DNA from: JAIOSM01 sp964593725
Lineage (GTDB): Bacteria > Desulfobacterota > Desulfobacteria > Desulfobacterales > Desulfobacteraceae
Length of the DNA stretch: 64,000 nt
Direction: 5' to 3'
Assembly (NCBI GenBank): GCA_964593725.1
Contig: CAZQJS010000001.1
Location: 1 to 64,000 of the forward strand
In this document: piece by piece, positions 41,415 to 49,112 of the stretch
Layout: each line of letters opens with the position of its first letter
Numbering within the stretch: position 1 is the first letter of the stretch
The notes under the pieces: generated by a model
The model's input: the letters and a program-made list of their open reading frames with translations, nothing else
What the model was told of the DNA's origin: nothing
The model's database searches: none
Translations under genes and position numbers: made by a program

Positions 41415-42008
41415 CTATCCAATCAGGTCAAGGGAAAGTCTGCTCCAGAGCTCTAAATTAAGAGCTCTGGCTTTAATGGTTTGAATCCAGGTGAAACCTG
41501 CAAGCTCTTCACCACCTGTATAATCATCCGGATGTCTGGTCAGCATAGTAAACACGATACCAATGTGTACTGATCCGACATCAGTTGTTTCTTCATTGAT
41601 TATACCGGTAAATTGAGGCTTGTCACCTGAACTGATTTTTATTAATTCCTCGTCAAGTTCCCTTTGCATGCCTGCAATAATGGTTTTTTCAGGATCATTT
41701 GGATCCTCTTCAGCATCAACAGGGTTAATATGTCCGCCAATACCAACAGACCAAAGGTCGTGCAGCCTCTTTTCACTGCCTTTTCTTTTATATACGGCAA
41801 TATTTTTTAAGTCCTTTGTTAAAATCATTATATAGGGAATTATCTGTTTATAGTCTGGATTTTTTTCAACACTGTTACGTTCCTTAAATTCAAAGTTAAA
41901 TTGTGAGCATGTCTTATAAAACAATTCCTGTTTGATCCTGAAAACGCTCTTTTTTTTAACCCATTGATCCGGCAGATTTTTTCGTTTAACACATAATACT
42001 TTTTCCAT
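41415..42008 (-). CDS. Nudix-domain hydrolase
   Basis: A 197-residue protein. The Nudix box is readable in GIGGHINPVDAEEDPNDPEK with AGMQRELDEELIKI following, i.e. G-x-GG-H, then RELxEEL, with an insertion compared with the minimal box. The core hydrolyses a nucleoside diphosphate linked to another group. The first 55 residues (VLCVKRKNLPDQWVKKKSVF) are outside the box, as in larger members that act on phosphorylated substrates. The substrate is not evident. It converges with the 98-residue gene. Confidence 0.82.
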   Translation of the reverse strand: MEKVLCVKRKNLPDQWVKKKSVFRIKQELFYKTCSQFNFEFKERNSVEKNPDYKQIIPYIMILTKDLKNIAVYKRKGSEKRLHDLWSVGIGGHINPVDAEEDPNDPEKTIIAGMQRELDEELIKISSGDKPQFTGIINEETTDVGSVHIGIVFTMLTRHPDDYTGGEELAGFTWIQTIKARALNLELWSRLSLDLIG

Positions 42009-42148
42009 TTTATTTCCTTAAAATAATATAAAATTGTATTTAAATTACCACCTTTTCTATGCAATGTGTATCTGTTTTTTATATTTAGATTCCAGAATAT
42101 TACTGGATAAAGTTGAGTTATTTATAATAAGATGATATTTTTAAATCC

Positions 42149-43150
42149 ATGGTTACCAGAGAAAAAGTTTTGGTTACAGGGGGTGGAGGCTTTCTAGGGA
42201 GAGCAATAGTTAAAAAGCTTTTAAAAGATAAAGTGATTGTAAAATCATTTGCCAGGAACCTTTACCAGCAACTTTCCAGACTCGGAGTTGAACAGATTCA
42301 GGGCGATCTGTCAAATAAAAATGATGTTGTCAATGCATGCAAAGGGTGCACTTCTGTCTTTCATGTTGCTGCAAAACCCGGTATCTGGGGTACCTGGCAG
42401 GAATATTACAGCGTAAATTATATTGGGACCTTGAATGTAATTAAAGCTTGTAAAAAAAATAAAGTTTCAAGATTAATTCATACAAGTTCTCCAAGTGTTA
42501 TTTTTAATGGTAAAGATATGGAAGGAGTGGATGAAACTTATCCCTATCCTGAGAAATTTGAAGGATATTACTCTGAAACCAAAGCCATGGCAGAAAAAAT
42601 CGTATTAGGCTGTTCCTCCAATACCCTTAAAACAATCATACTTAGACCTCATCTGATCTGGGGACCTGGAGACAACCATCTCATACCTGGTATTATTAAA
42701 AGGAGTAAACGCCTTAAAAAAATAGGCAGAACCGATGATCTTGTTGATACGATTTATATTGACAATGCAGCGGATGCCCATGTTCTTGCCTGGGAAAAAT
42801 TAAAAAAAAATCCAGGCTTATCTAAAAGTATCTATTTCATCAGTCAGGATCAACCCATTTCAAAGTGGGAAATGGCTGACAGGTTTCTGCAAGCTGCAGG
42901 TTTACCTCCGGTCAAGGGATATGTATCAAAAAAAACTGCTTTTTGGGCAGGTGCAGTGTTTGAAATATTTTATAGATTATTCAATATTAAAAAAGAGCCG
43001 GTTATGACAAGATTTGCAGCAAAAGAACTTGCAACTTCCCATTGGTTTGATATTTCAAAAGCGAAAAATGAGCTTGGCTATGTGCCAAAGGTGTCAATAG
43101 AACAAGGACTTGAAAAACTAAAAGAATGGTATGAAAAACAAAATGTTTGA
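42149..43150 (+). CDS. NAD(P)-dependent extended SDR, OleD-like/3-beta-HSD family
   Basis: A 333-residue oxidoreductase. The Rossmann loop is LVTGGGGFLGRAIVKKLL; the catalytic YSETKAMAEK (Y-x3-K) is preceded by HTSSPSVIFNGKDMEGVDE, and LRPHLIWGPGDNHLIPGI plus LVDTIYIDNAADAHVLAW follow. This set of motifs is close to OleD, the 2-alkyl-3-oxoalkanoate reductase of long-chain olefin synthesis, and to the 3-beta-HSD family. No OleA, OleB or OleC is in the window, so olefin synthesis is not shown. The last 20 bases overlap the YihY start. Confidence 0.82.
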   Translation: MVTREKVLVTGGGGFLGRAIVKKLLKDKVIVKSFARNLYQQLSRLGVEQIQGDLSNKNDVVNACKGCTSVFHVAAKPGIWGTWQEYYSVNYIGTLNVIKACKKNKVSRLIHTSSPSVIFNGKDMEGVDETYPYPEKFEGYYSETKAMAEKIVLGCSSNTLKTIILRPHLIWGPGDNHLIPGIIKRSKRLKKIGRTDDLVDTIYIDNAADAHVLAWEKLKKNPGLSKSIYFISQDQPISKWEMADRFLQAAGLPPVKGYVSKKTAFWAGAVFEIFYRLFNIKKEPVMTRFAAKELATSHWFDISKAKNELGYVPKVSIEQGLEKLKEWYEKQNV

Positions 43151-44378
43151 AACTAATGTTCCTAAGTTTATAAAAAGTATAGTATTTGCTGTAAAAGGTT
43201 TTAAGGATAATCAATGTATTCTGCGTGCATCTGCATTGACTTTTTACACTCTTTTATCAATTGTTCCTGTTATGGCAATGGCCTTTGGTGTATCAAAGGG
43301 ATTTGGCCTTGAAAAAATGTTTGAAACACAACTCCTTGCAAGCTTCCCAGGCCAGGAACAAGCCACAGGTAAAATTATTGCCTTTTCCTCAAACCTTTTA
43401 AAAGAGACCAAAGGCGGACTCATGGCCATCCCCGGAATTATTTTACTTATATGGTCTGTAATAAAAATGTTCAGTTACATAGAAGCTGCATTCAATACAA
43501 TATGGTGGGTCAACAGCCACAGAACATGGGTAAGGAAATTTTCTGATTACATTGCACTGTTTATTGTATCTTCTTTTTTTCTGATTTTTTCAGGAAGTAT
43601 AACTATCTTTATAACAACTGAACTCTCATCTTTTCTTAGTATGATTCCATTTGTAAAGATCCTGTTTAAATTCATTCCGTTCTTAACCTCTTCTCTTGTT
43701 TTTATATTTTTTTATATTTTTATTCCAAATACAAAGGTGAGCTATAAAGCTGCCTTGGTGGGAGGTCTGTTTGCCGGAATATCATATCAGATGATCCAGA
43801 TTATTTATTTAAATTTCCAGGTTGGTGTTACACACTATAATGCAATTTATGGAAGTTTTGCTGCATTGCCGCTTTTTCTAATATGGCTTCAGATAAGCTG
43901 GATAATCCTGCTGGGAGGAGCTGAAATATCCTTTGCCCTGGAAAATATAGATTATCTGGAAAAAGAAAACTGTGATATCAATTCAATAAGCATGAAAATG
44001 AAAAAGCTCATCTCTTTGAGAATAATACTGCTGTGTGTCAGAAGATTCAAAGACAGTAAACCATCCCTGTCTGCATCTGAGATATCAAATATTCTCAGAA
44101 TACCAATTAAAATCATACGTTCCGTTCTGGAGATTCTTATTAAATGCAATATTCTTGCAGAAGTTCTAAGGAGTGAGGGGAAAAGAGGTTTTCAACCTGC
44201 AAAAGACATTGAAGCTTTCAGTCTCATGGATGCCATTGAAATTTTGGAGAATAACGGAGAGGATAAAGATGTAAATATTGCAGGAACAATTGAAGTTGAA
44301 GCGCTAAACGACAGCCTTGAAGAGTTTGCCAAAGCAGCTTGTGCCTCAAGGGGGAACCGGTTATTTAAAGATATATAG
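43131..44378 (+). CDS. YihY/BrkB-family membrane protein with a C-terminal HTH
   Basis: A 415-residue inner-membrane protein of the YihY (BrkB, formerly RNase BN) family: RASALTFYTLLSIVPVMAMAF is the family signature, followed by six membrane helices including IYGSFAALPLFLIWLQISWI and LLGGAEISFALE. The C-terminal 120 residues are cytoplasmic, with a helical winged-HTH-like stretch (PSLSASEISNILRIPIKIIR). Family function is not settled; the old RNase claim is not supported. The start overlaps the upstream SDR gene; the downstream ATG at 43143 is also possible because no ribosome site is clear. Confidence 0.85.
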   Translation: MKNKMFETNVPKFIKSIVFAVKGFKDNQCILRASALTFYTLLSIVPVMAMAFGVSKGFGLEKMFETQLLASFPGQEQATGKIIAFSSNLLKETKGGLMAIPGIILLIWSVIKMFSYIEAAFNTIWWVNSHRTWVRKFSDYIALFIVSSFFLIFSGSITIFITTELSSFLSMIPFVKILFKFIPFLTSSLVFIFFYIFIPNTKVSYKAALVGGLFAGISYQMIQIIYLNFQVGVTHYNAIYGSFAALPLFLIWLQISWIILLGGAEISFALENIDYLEKENCDINSISMKMKKLISLRIILLCVRRFKDSKPSLSASEISNILRIPIKIIRSVLEILIKCNILAEVLRSEGKRGFQPAKDIEAFSLMDAIEILENNGEDKDVNIAGTIEVEALNDSLEEFAKAACASRGNRLFKDI

Positions 44379-44398
44379 GATTGTTCTGTTCTGTTTGT

Positions 44399-45262
44399 TC
44401 AATCAGTTGTTATTCTGAAGAATTCTTTTATCTGGGCTTCTTTCTTTTTTAATTTTTCAATAATCATACGGATAACCTGAATATTGGTCCCGACCTTCTG
44501 AAATGAATTTTTGATTGTTACAGGTACTGGATTACCGCTGTGTCCTATTCCAGCCTTTTGTGTCAGATAATCTGCAAGATTGATTATTAATGTCATATGC
44601 TGCATTTTTACAGGACATTTTTCAGGATTATGGTGATATCTGCATGGGGTTAAAATGGCATCAGGAAAATTCCATCTTTTCATTAACAGAGCGGCAAGGG
44701 AGGCATGGTTAATTTTTAACAGATCGTTTTCTGCAACATAGAGGGTCATTTTTTCTTCAATTGCCCTTTGCCGTACTTCAATATACTCTTCTTTAAAATA
44801 TATTGAGAGTATTACTTTGCCCATGTCATGGAGCAGGGCAGGGACAAAAATTTTATCAGCAATGGAGGGATTGGTTCGTTTAGCAAGCTCTTTTGCAGCT
44901 GTAGCACATCCAATGGCATGTATCCACAGGACTTTCATATCAAGGCCAAGGCCGGATTTTTCTGTAAAAGATGACAAAATACTCATGGCAAGAGCTATTC
45001 CGATAATCTCATCAAAACCTATAACAGTGATAGCTCTTTTTATTGTTGCGACCTTGGTTCTCTGGCCATAATAAACCGAGTTTGATAATACAAGAAGTTT
45101 ATTGGTTACGCCCTGATCAAAGGAGATAATTTCTGCAAGCTGCTCGGTTGTTGTTTTAGAATCAGAAGCAGCAGAAATAATCCTGTCAACAACAGCAGGC
45201 AGTGTTGGCAGATCACTGTCTTTTCTTTTTATAAGTTCAATAACTTTTTCTCTTATATCCAT
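44399..45262 (-). CDS. HDOD-domain signalling protein
   Basis: A 287-residue stand-alone HDOD protein: DLPTLPAVVDRIISAASDSK at the start, NKLLVLSNSVYYGQRTKVAT, and AITVIGFDEIIGIALAMSIL are the usual elements. An HD-like ALLHDMGKVILSIYFKEEY is retained and SLAALLMKRWNFPDAIL follows, so some hydrolase-like metal residues exist. These proteins act as scaffolds in stress or motility signalling. No partner kinase or GGDEF protein is adjacent. Second HDOD protein in the window; the other is fused to EAL at 26.4 kb. Confidence 0.88.
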   Translation of the reverse strand: MDIREKVIELIKRKDSDLPTLPAVVDRIISAASDSKTTTEQLAEIISFDQGVTNKLLVLSNSVYYGQRTKVATIKRAITVIGFDEIIGIALAMSILSSFTEKSGLGLDMKVLWIHAIGCATAAKELAKRTNPSIADKIFVPALLHDMGKVILSIYFKEEYIEVRQRAIEEKMTLYVAENDLLKINHASLAALLMKRWNFPDAILTPCRYHHNPEKCPVKMQHMTLIINLADYLTQKAGIGHSGNPVPVTIKNSFQKVGTNIQVIRMIIEKLKKKEAQIKEFFRITTD

Positions 45263-45328
45263 GGTTTTATATATTTAATTTTTAATATTGAGGAGCACAA
45301 GAAGCCTTTTTTAAATTTTACTAAAAAA

Positions 45329-45724
45329 TTAATGGAAATGGGTAATATTAATATTATTCTGCTGACTCATCTCATCAAATTTTTTCCTGAGAAATTGTTT
45401 GAATTTATTTCTGGTAACAGGCCACAGAAGCAGTAAACCTGCACAATCAGTCAAAACACCTGGTGTAAGAAGAACTATGCCTGCAACAAAAATAATAAGA
45501 GCATCCAGGAGTTCTTCTTTTGGAACAATGCCCTGATCAAGGTTGTTCCTGACTTTAACCATTGTGTTAAGGCCTTCCATCCTTGCAAGGTAGGCCCCGG
45601 CAAATCCCGTTGCAATCACAAGCAGAATTGTGTTCACAGCACCGATAACAGTACCGATTTTAATAAGAAAAAATAATTCAATTACAGGGATTAAGGTAAA
45701 AGCCAAAAAAAGTTTTAATAACAT
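45329..45724 (-). CDS. FxsA-family membrane protein
   Basis: A 131-residue protein with four hydrophobic segments: LFLAFTLIPVIELFFLIKIG, then GAVNTILLVIATGFAGAYLA, then LIIFVAGIVLLTPGVLTDCA and LLLLWPVTR. The PVIELFFLI and TPGVLTD motifs are family marks. FxsA suppresses phage F exclusion when overproduced in E. coli; its normal role is unknown. The C-terminus is charged and cytoplasmic. Confidence 0.9.
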   Translation of the reverse strand: MLLKLFLAFTLIPVIELFFLIKIGTVIGAVNTILLVIATGFAGAYLARMEGLNTMVKVRNNLDQGIVPKEELLDALIIFVAGIVLLTPGVLTDCAGLLLLWPVTRNKFKQFLRKKFDEMSQQNNINITHFH

Positions 45725-45839
45725 TATATAGTATCTCTCCTAAAATTAGTAGAATATCTTAAATATCAATAATAGCATAATCTTTTAATAAAGACTCTGT
45801 TTGGAATATTATACATAATCAGATAAAAGCAAGTTTAAT

Positions 45840-46520
45840 TTAATAAATCCACGGGCCGGTAATTGTTGGTTTTTCCATGGAAAGCTTTAATTGATCCACA
45901 AACATTTTCCTTGGAATTTCCACACCACCCATTCTTAATAGATGTTGTGATGTGACCTGGCAGTCTATAAAGTCAAAATTCAAGTCAGAAAGAAAAGCTG
46001 AAAGAGTAACCAGGGCAATTTTTGATGCATCATTTACAAGGTGAAACATTGATTCTCCAAAGAAACAACCTCCAAGGGAAACACCATAAAGCCCGCCCAC
46101 AAGTTTCTGATCCTTCCAGCACTCAACCGAATGTGCAAAGCCTTCTTTATGAAGTTTAATATAGGCATCTATCATCTCATTGGTCAGCCAGGTTTCTTCA
46201 AGTTTGTCAGTCCGGCTGCTGGCACATTTCATGATTACATTCTCAAATGCCCTGTCAATTGAAATGGTAAAATAATTATTTTTTATTTTTTTACTTAAAC
46301 TTCTTGAAATATGTATTTTTCCAGGATAGATAACAAGTCTTGGGTCAGGCGACCACCACAGAATTGGTTCTCCATTGGAATACCAGGGAAAAATTCCGTT
46401 GCTGTATGCAAGCAGGATTCTTTCAGTTAAAAGGTCGCCTCCAACACAAAGCAGGCCATTGGGTTCAGCAAGAGAGGAAGGCGGAAATTCCAGGCTGTTT
46501 GACAGTTTAAAAACCGGCAT
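45840..46520 (-). CDS. aat: Leucyl/phenylalanyl-tRNA--protein transferase
   Basis: A 226-residue enzyme that moves Leu or Phe from tRNA to proteins with N-terminal Arg or Lys, creating an N-degron for ClpAP. The family core is clear: GLLCVGGDLLTERILLAYSN, GIFPWYSNGEPILWWSPDPR, GFAHSVECWKDQKLVGGLYG and GCFFGESMFHLVNDASKIAL. It lies 15 bases after clpA on the same strand, so the whole N-degron pathway is one operon here. Confidence 0.96.
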   Translation of the reverse strand: MPVFKLSNSLEFPPSSLAEPNGLLCVGGDLLTERILLAYSNGIFPWYSNGEPILWWSPDPRLVIYPGKIHISRSLSKKIKNNYFTISIDRAFENVIMKCASSRTDKLEETWLTNEMIDAYIKLHKEGFAHSVECWKDQKLVGGLYGVSLGGCFFGESMFHLVNDASKIALVTLSAFLSDLNFDFIDCQVTSQHLLRMGGVEIPRKMFVDQLKLSMEKPTITGPWIY

Positions 46521-46535
46521 ATGCCAAATCAGGTC

Positions 46536-48791
46536 TTAACTTGTATAGTTAAATGTCAGTTTATTATTTCTAAGACCAATGGATACTTTACCACCCCTGG
46601 ATAATTTTCCAAAGAGGATCTGATCAGACAGTTTATCCTTGATTTCAGACTGTATTAAACGTTGTAATGGCCGTGCACCAAATTTCGGATCATACCCTTT
46701 TTTTGCAAGAAAAGAACGTGCCTTTCTGGAATAAATAAGAGTGACTTCTTTTTCCTTAAGCAGCTCTTTTAATATATGCATATCTTTATCAACAATCATC
46801 TCCATGATTTTCTGGGATAAGTGGTTAAACTGAACTATTGCATCCAGTCTGTTCCTGAATTCAGGGCTGAACATTTTTTCAACTGCCTTAATCCCATGGG
46901 ACTTAAGTTGAGTTAACTCATTTTCAAATCCTATCTGGTTGGAGCTCATCTCACGTGCTCCGGCATTGGAGGTCATAAGAATAATCACATTTCTGAAATC
47001 AGCAGATTTACCATTATTGTCTGTTAAAGTTGCATAATCCATGATCTGGAGTAAAATATTATAAAGATCCAGATGGGCTTTTTCAATCTCATCGAGCAAA
47101 AGTATGCAATGGGGATGTTTTCTTATGCTGTCCGTTAATATGCCACCCTGATCAAAACCGACATAACCCGGAGGAGCGCCAATCAGCCTTGATACAGCAT
47201 GTTTTTCCATATATTCACTCATATCAAATCGCAAAAATTTAATTCCCATGTTTTTGGCAAGTTGTTTTGCAACCTCTGTTTTCCCGACTCCTGTAGGGCC
47301 AATAAAGAGAAAAGAGCCTATGGGCCGTTCAGGGGAAGACAGTCCGGCCCTTGAACGTTTAATAGCAGTAGTGAGTGTTCTGATGGCATCATCCTGGCCG
47401 AATATAACGTTAAATAGTTTTTTATCAAGTTTTTTAAGATTTTTTTTATCAGAAGAAGAAACATTGACAATGGGGATTTTTGCAATCTTGGATACAATAT
47501 ATTCAATGTCCAGGTGATTGATCTTTTTTTTATTCTTTTTCTTATTTAATCTTAAATATGCTCCTGCTTCATCCATAACATCAATGGCCTTATCAGGAAG
47601 GAATCTGTCATTAATAAACCTTGCAGAAAGCTTTGAAGATGCTTCAATAGCTTCATCAGTATATTCAAGTTCATGATGTTTTTCATAATAAGGTTTAAGT
47701 CCATGTAAAATTTCAATGGACTCTTCAATTGTTGGTTCACCCACATCAATTTTTTCAAATCTTCGGGAAAAAGCCCTGTCTTTTTCAAAATGATTTTTAT
47801 ACTCTTCATAGGTGGTGGTACCAACACATTTGATTTCTCCGTTTGACAAAACAGGTTTTAAAATATTTGAAGCGTCCATTGAACCGCTGGTGGTCGCTCC
47901 TGCACCAACAACAGTGTGGATTTCATCAATGATTAAAAGAGCATTGTCCCTGGCTTTAAGCTCATTGATAACATCTTTGAGCCGTTGTTCAAAGTCGCCA
48001 CGATATTTTGTACCGGCAAGGAGTGTCCCCATATCAAGGGAAAAAAGTTCACAATTTTCCAATAATGAAGGAACGGTTTTTTGTTGGATTTTCAAGGCAA
48101 GACCTTCTGCAATGGCGGTTTTTCCAACACCTGGATCACCAACAAGGATTGGGTTGTTTTTACGTCTTCTGCAAAGAACCTGCATCACTCTGTCGGTTTC
48201 ATTTGATCTGCCGATTAAAGGATCAATTTTACCTTTTTGAGCTTTTTTAATTAAATCGGTTGTATATAACGCAAGGGGGCTTGCATTCTTTGTACGTTGT
48301 TTTTCCTTGGAAGGCTGTCTGAATTTTTTAGGTGAATTGTTTTCCTTGGGAGAACTTTGGGCAGCTGGCTGGTTATGGGAGATATAATTTAATACATCAA
48401 TCCTTTCAAGGCCTTTAGATTCAAGAAAATGGGCTGCATGGGAATCCTTTTCAAGAAAAATGGACGCAAGAATATCACCAAGGTTAACCTCACTTTTTTC
48501 GGCTGAACGAGCTTGATTAATAGCTCTTTGAATCATCCTCTGAAAACCGATTGTCTGCTGGAGCACATACTCTTCCTGTTTATCAATCTTTGTCATCTTT
48601 TCATTAAAAAATATTTCAAGATCTGTTTTGATTTTTTCAGGTTCAACTCCGCAATTTTTAATAATTTCTGATCCAGAGTCATGGTTAAGGATAGCAAATA
48701 AAACATGTTCAACGCAAACATATTCATGTCTTCTTTTTTTAGCTTCACGGACTGCAAATCCAAGAGCTGAACTTAATTCTTTACTTATCAT
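46536..48791 (-). CDS. clpA: ATP-dependent Clp protease ATP-binding subunit ClpA
   Basis: A 751-residue AAA+ unfoldase that feeds ClpP. The N-terminal domain (to about 145) binds ClpS; Walker A motifs are GDPGVGKTA and GPTGVGKTE; Walker B motifs are LLIIDEIHT and ILLLDEIEK. The second AAA module contains RLIGAPPGYVGFDQGG and the sensor GARPLQRLIQSEI. Length fits ClpA rather than ClpB (no long M-domain). clpS ends four bases before the start. clpP is not in the window. Confidence 0.96.
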   Translation of the reverse strand: MISKELSSALGFAVREAKKRRHEYVCVEHVLFAILNHDSGSEIIKNCGVEPEKIKTDLEIFFNEKMTKIDKQEEYVLQQTIGFQRMIQRAINQARSAEKSEVNLGDILASIFLEKDSHAAHFLESKGLERIDVLNYISHNQPAAQSSPKENNSPKKFRQPSKEKQRTKNASPLALYTTDLIKKAQKGKIDPLIGRSNETDRVMQVLCRRRKNNPILVGDPGVGKTAIAEGLALKIQQKTVPSLLENCELFSLDMGTLLAGTKYRGDFEQRLKDVINELKARDNALLIIDEIHTVVGAGATTSGSMDASNILKPVLSNGEIKCVGTTTYEEYKNHFEKDRAFSRRFEKIDVGEPTIEESIEILHGLKPYYEKHHELEYTDEAIEASSKLSARFINDRFLPDKAIDVMDEAGAYLRLNKKKNKKKINHLDIEYIVSKIAKIPIVNVSSSDKKNLKKLDKKLFNVIFGQDDAIRTLTTAIKRSRAGLSSPERPIGSFLFIGPTGVGKTEVAKQLAKNMGIKFLRFDMSEYMEKHAVSRLIGAPPGYVGFDQGGILTDSIRKHPHCILLLDEIEKAHLDLYNILLQIMDYATLTDNNGKSADFRNVIILMTSNAGAREMSSNQIGFENELTQLKSHGIKAVEKMFSPEFRNRLDAIVQFNHLSQKIMEMIVDKDMHILKELLKEKEVTLIYSRKARSFLAKKGYDPKFGARPLQRLIQSEIKDKLSDQILFGKLSRGGKVSIGLRNNKLTFNYTS

Positions 48792-48795
48792 GTTC

Positions 48796-49110
48796 TTACT
48801 CCTTCTCCATGGTGCATTTTAAAGGAAAACCCTGTGCCTGTGCAAGAGTGTGTACAGTTTCAATTTTTGTTTCAGCAATTTCACGTGTATATATTCCACA
48901 GATTCCTTTACCGCTTCTATGTACATTAAGCATTATTTCATTCGCTTTTTCAAGGGTTTTTCTGAAAATTTTTATGAGGATCTCAACAACAAAGTCCATG
49001 GTTGTATAATCGTCATTTAAAATAATAACTTTATACATTGGCGGCAGTGAACTTTTTTCTCTTCTTTTGGAAGAAGATCTAATGGATATATTGGTGCCTG
49101 TTTGAGCCAT
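48796..49110 (-). CDS. clpS: ATP-dependent Clp protease adaptor ClpS
   Basis: A 104-residue adaptor that recognises N-degron residues and hands substrates to ClpA. Hallmarks: PPMYKVIILNDDYTTMDFVV with the ND-x-TTM substrate pocket, then ANEIMLNVHRSGKGICG and the GIYTREIAETK segment. The N-terminal tail is Ser/Arg-rich. It is two bases after secA and four before clpA. Confidence 0.96.
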   Translation of the reverse strand: MAQTGTNISIRSSSKRREKSSLPPMYKVIILNDDYTTMDFVVEILIKIFRKTLEKANEIMLNVHRSGKGICGIYTREIAETKIETVHTLAQAQGFPLKCTMEKE

Positions 49111-49112
49111 AA

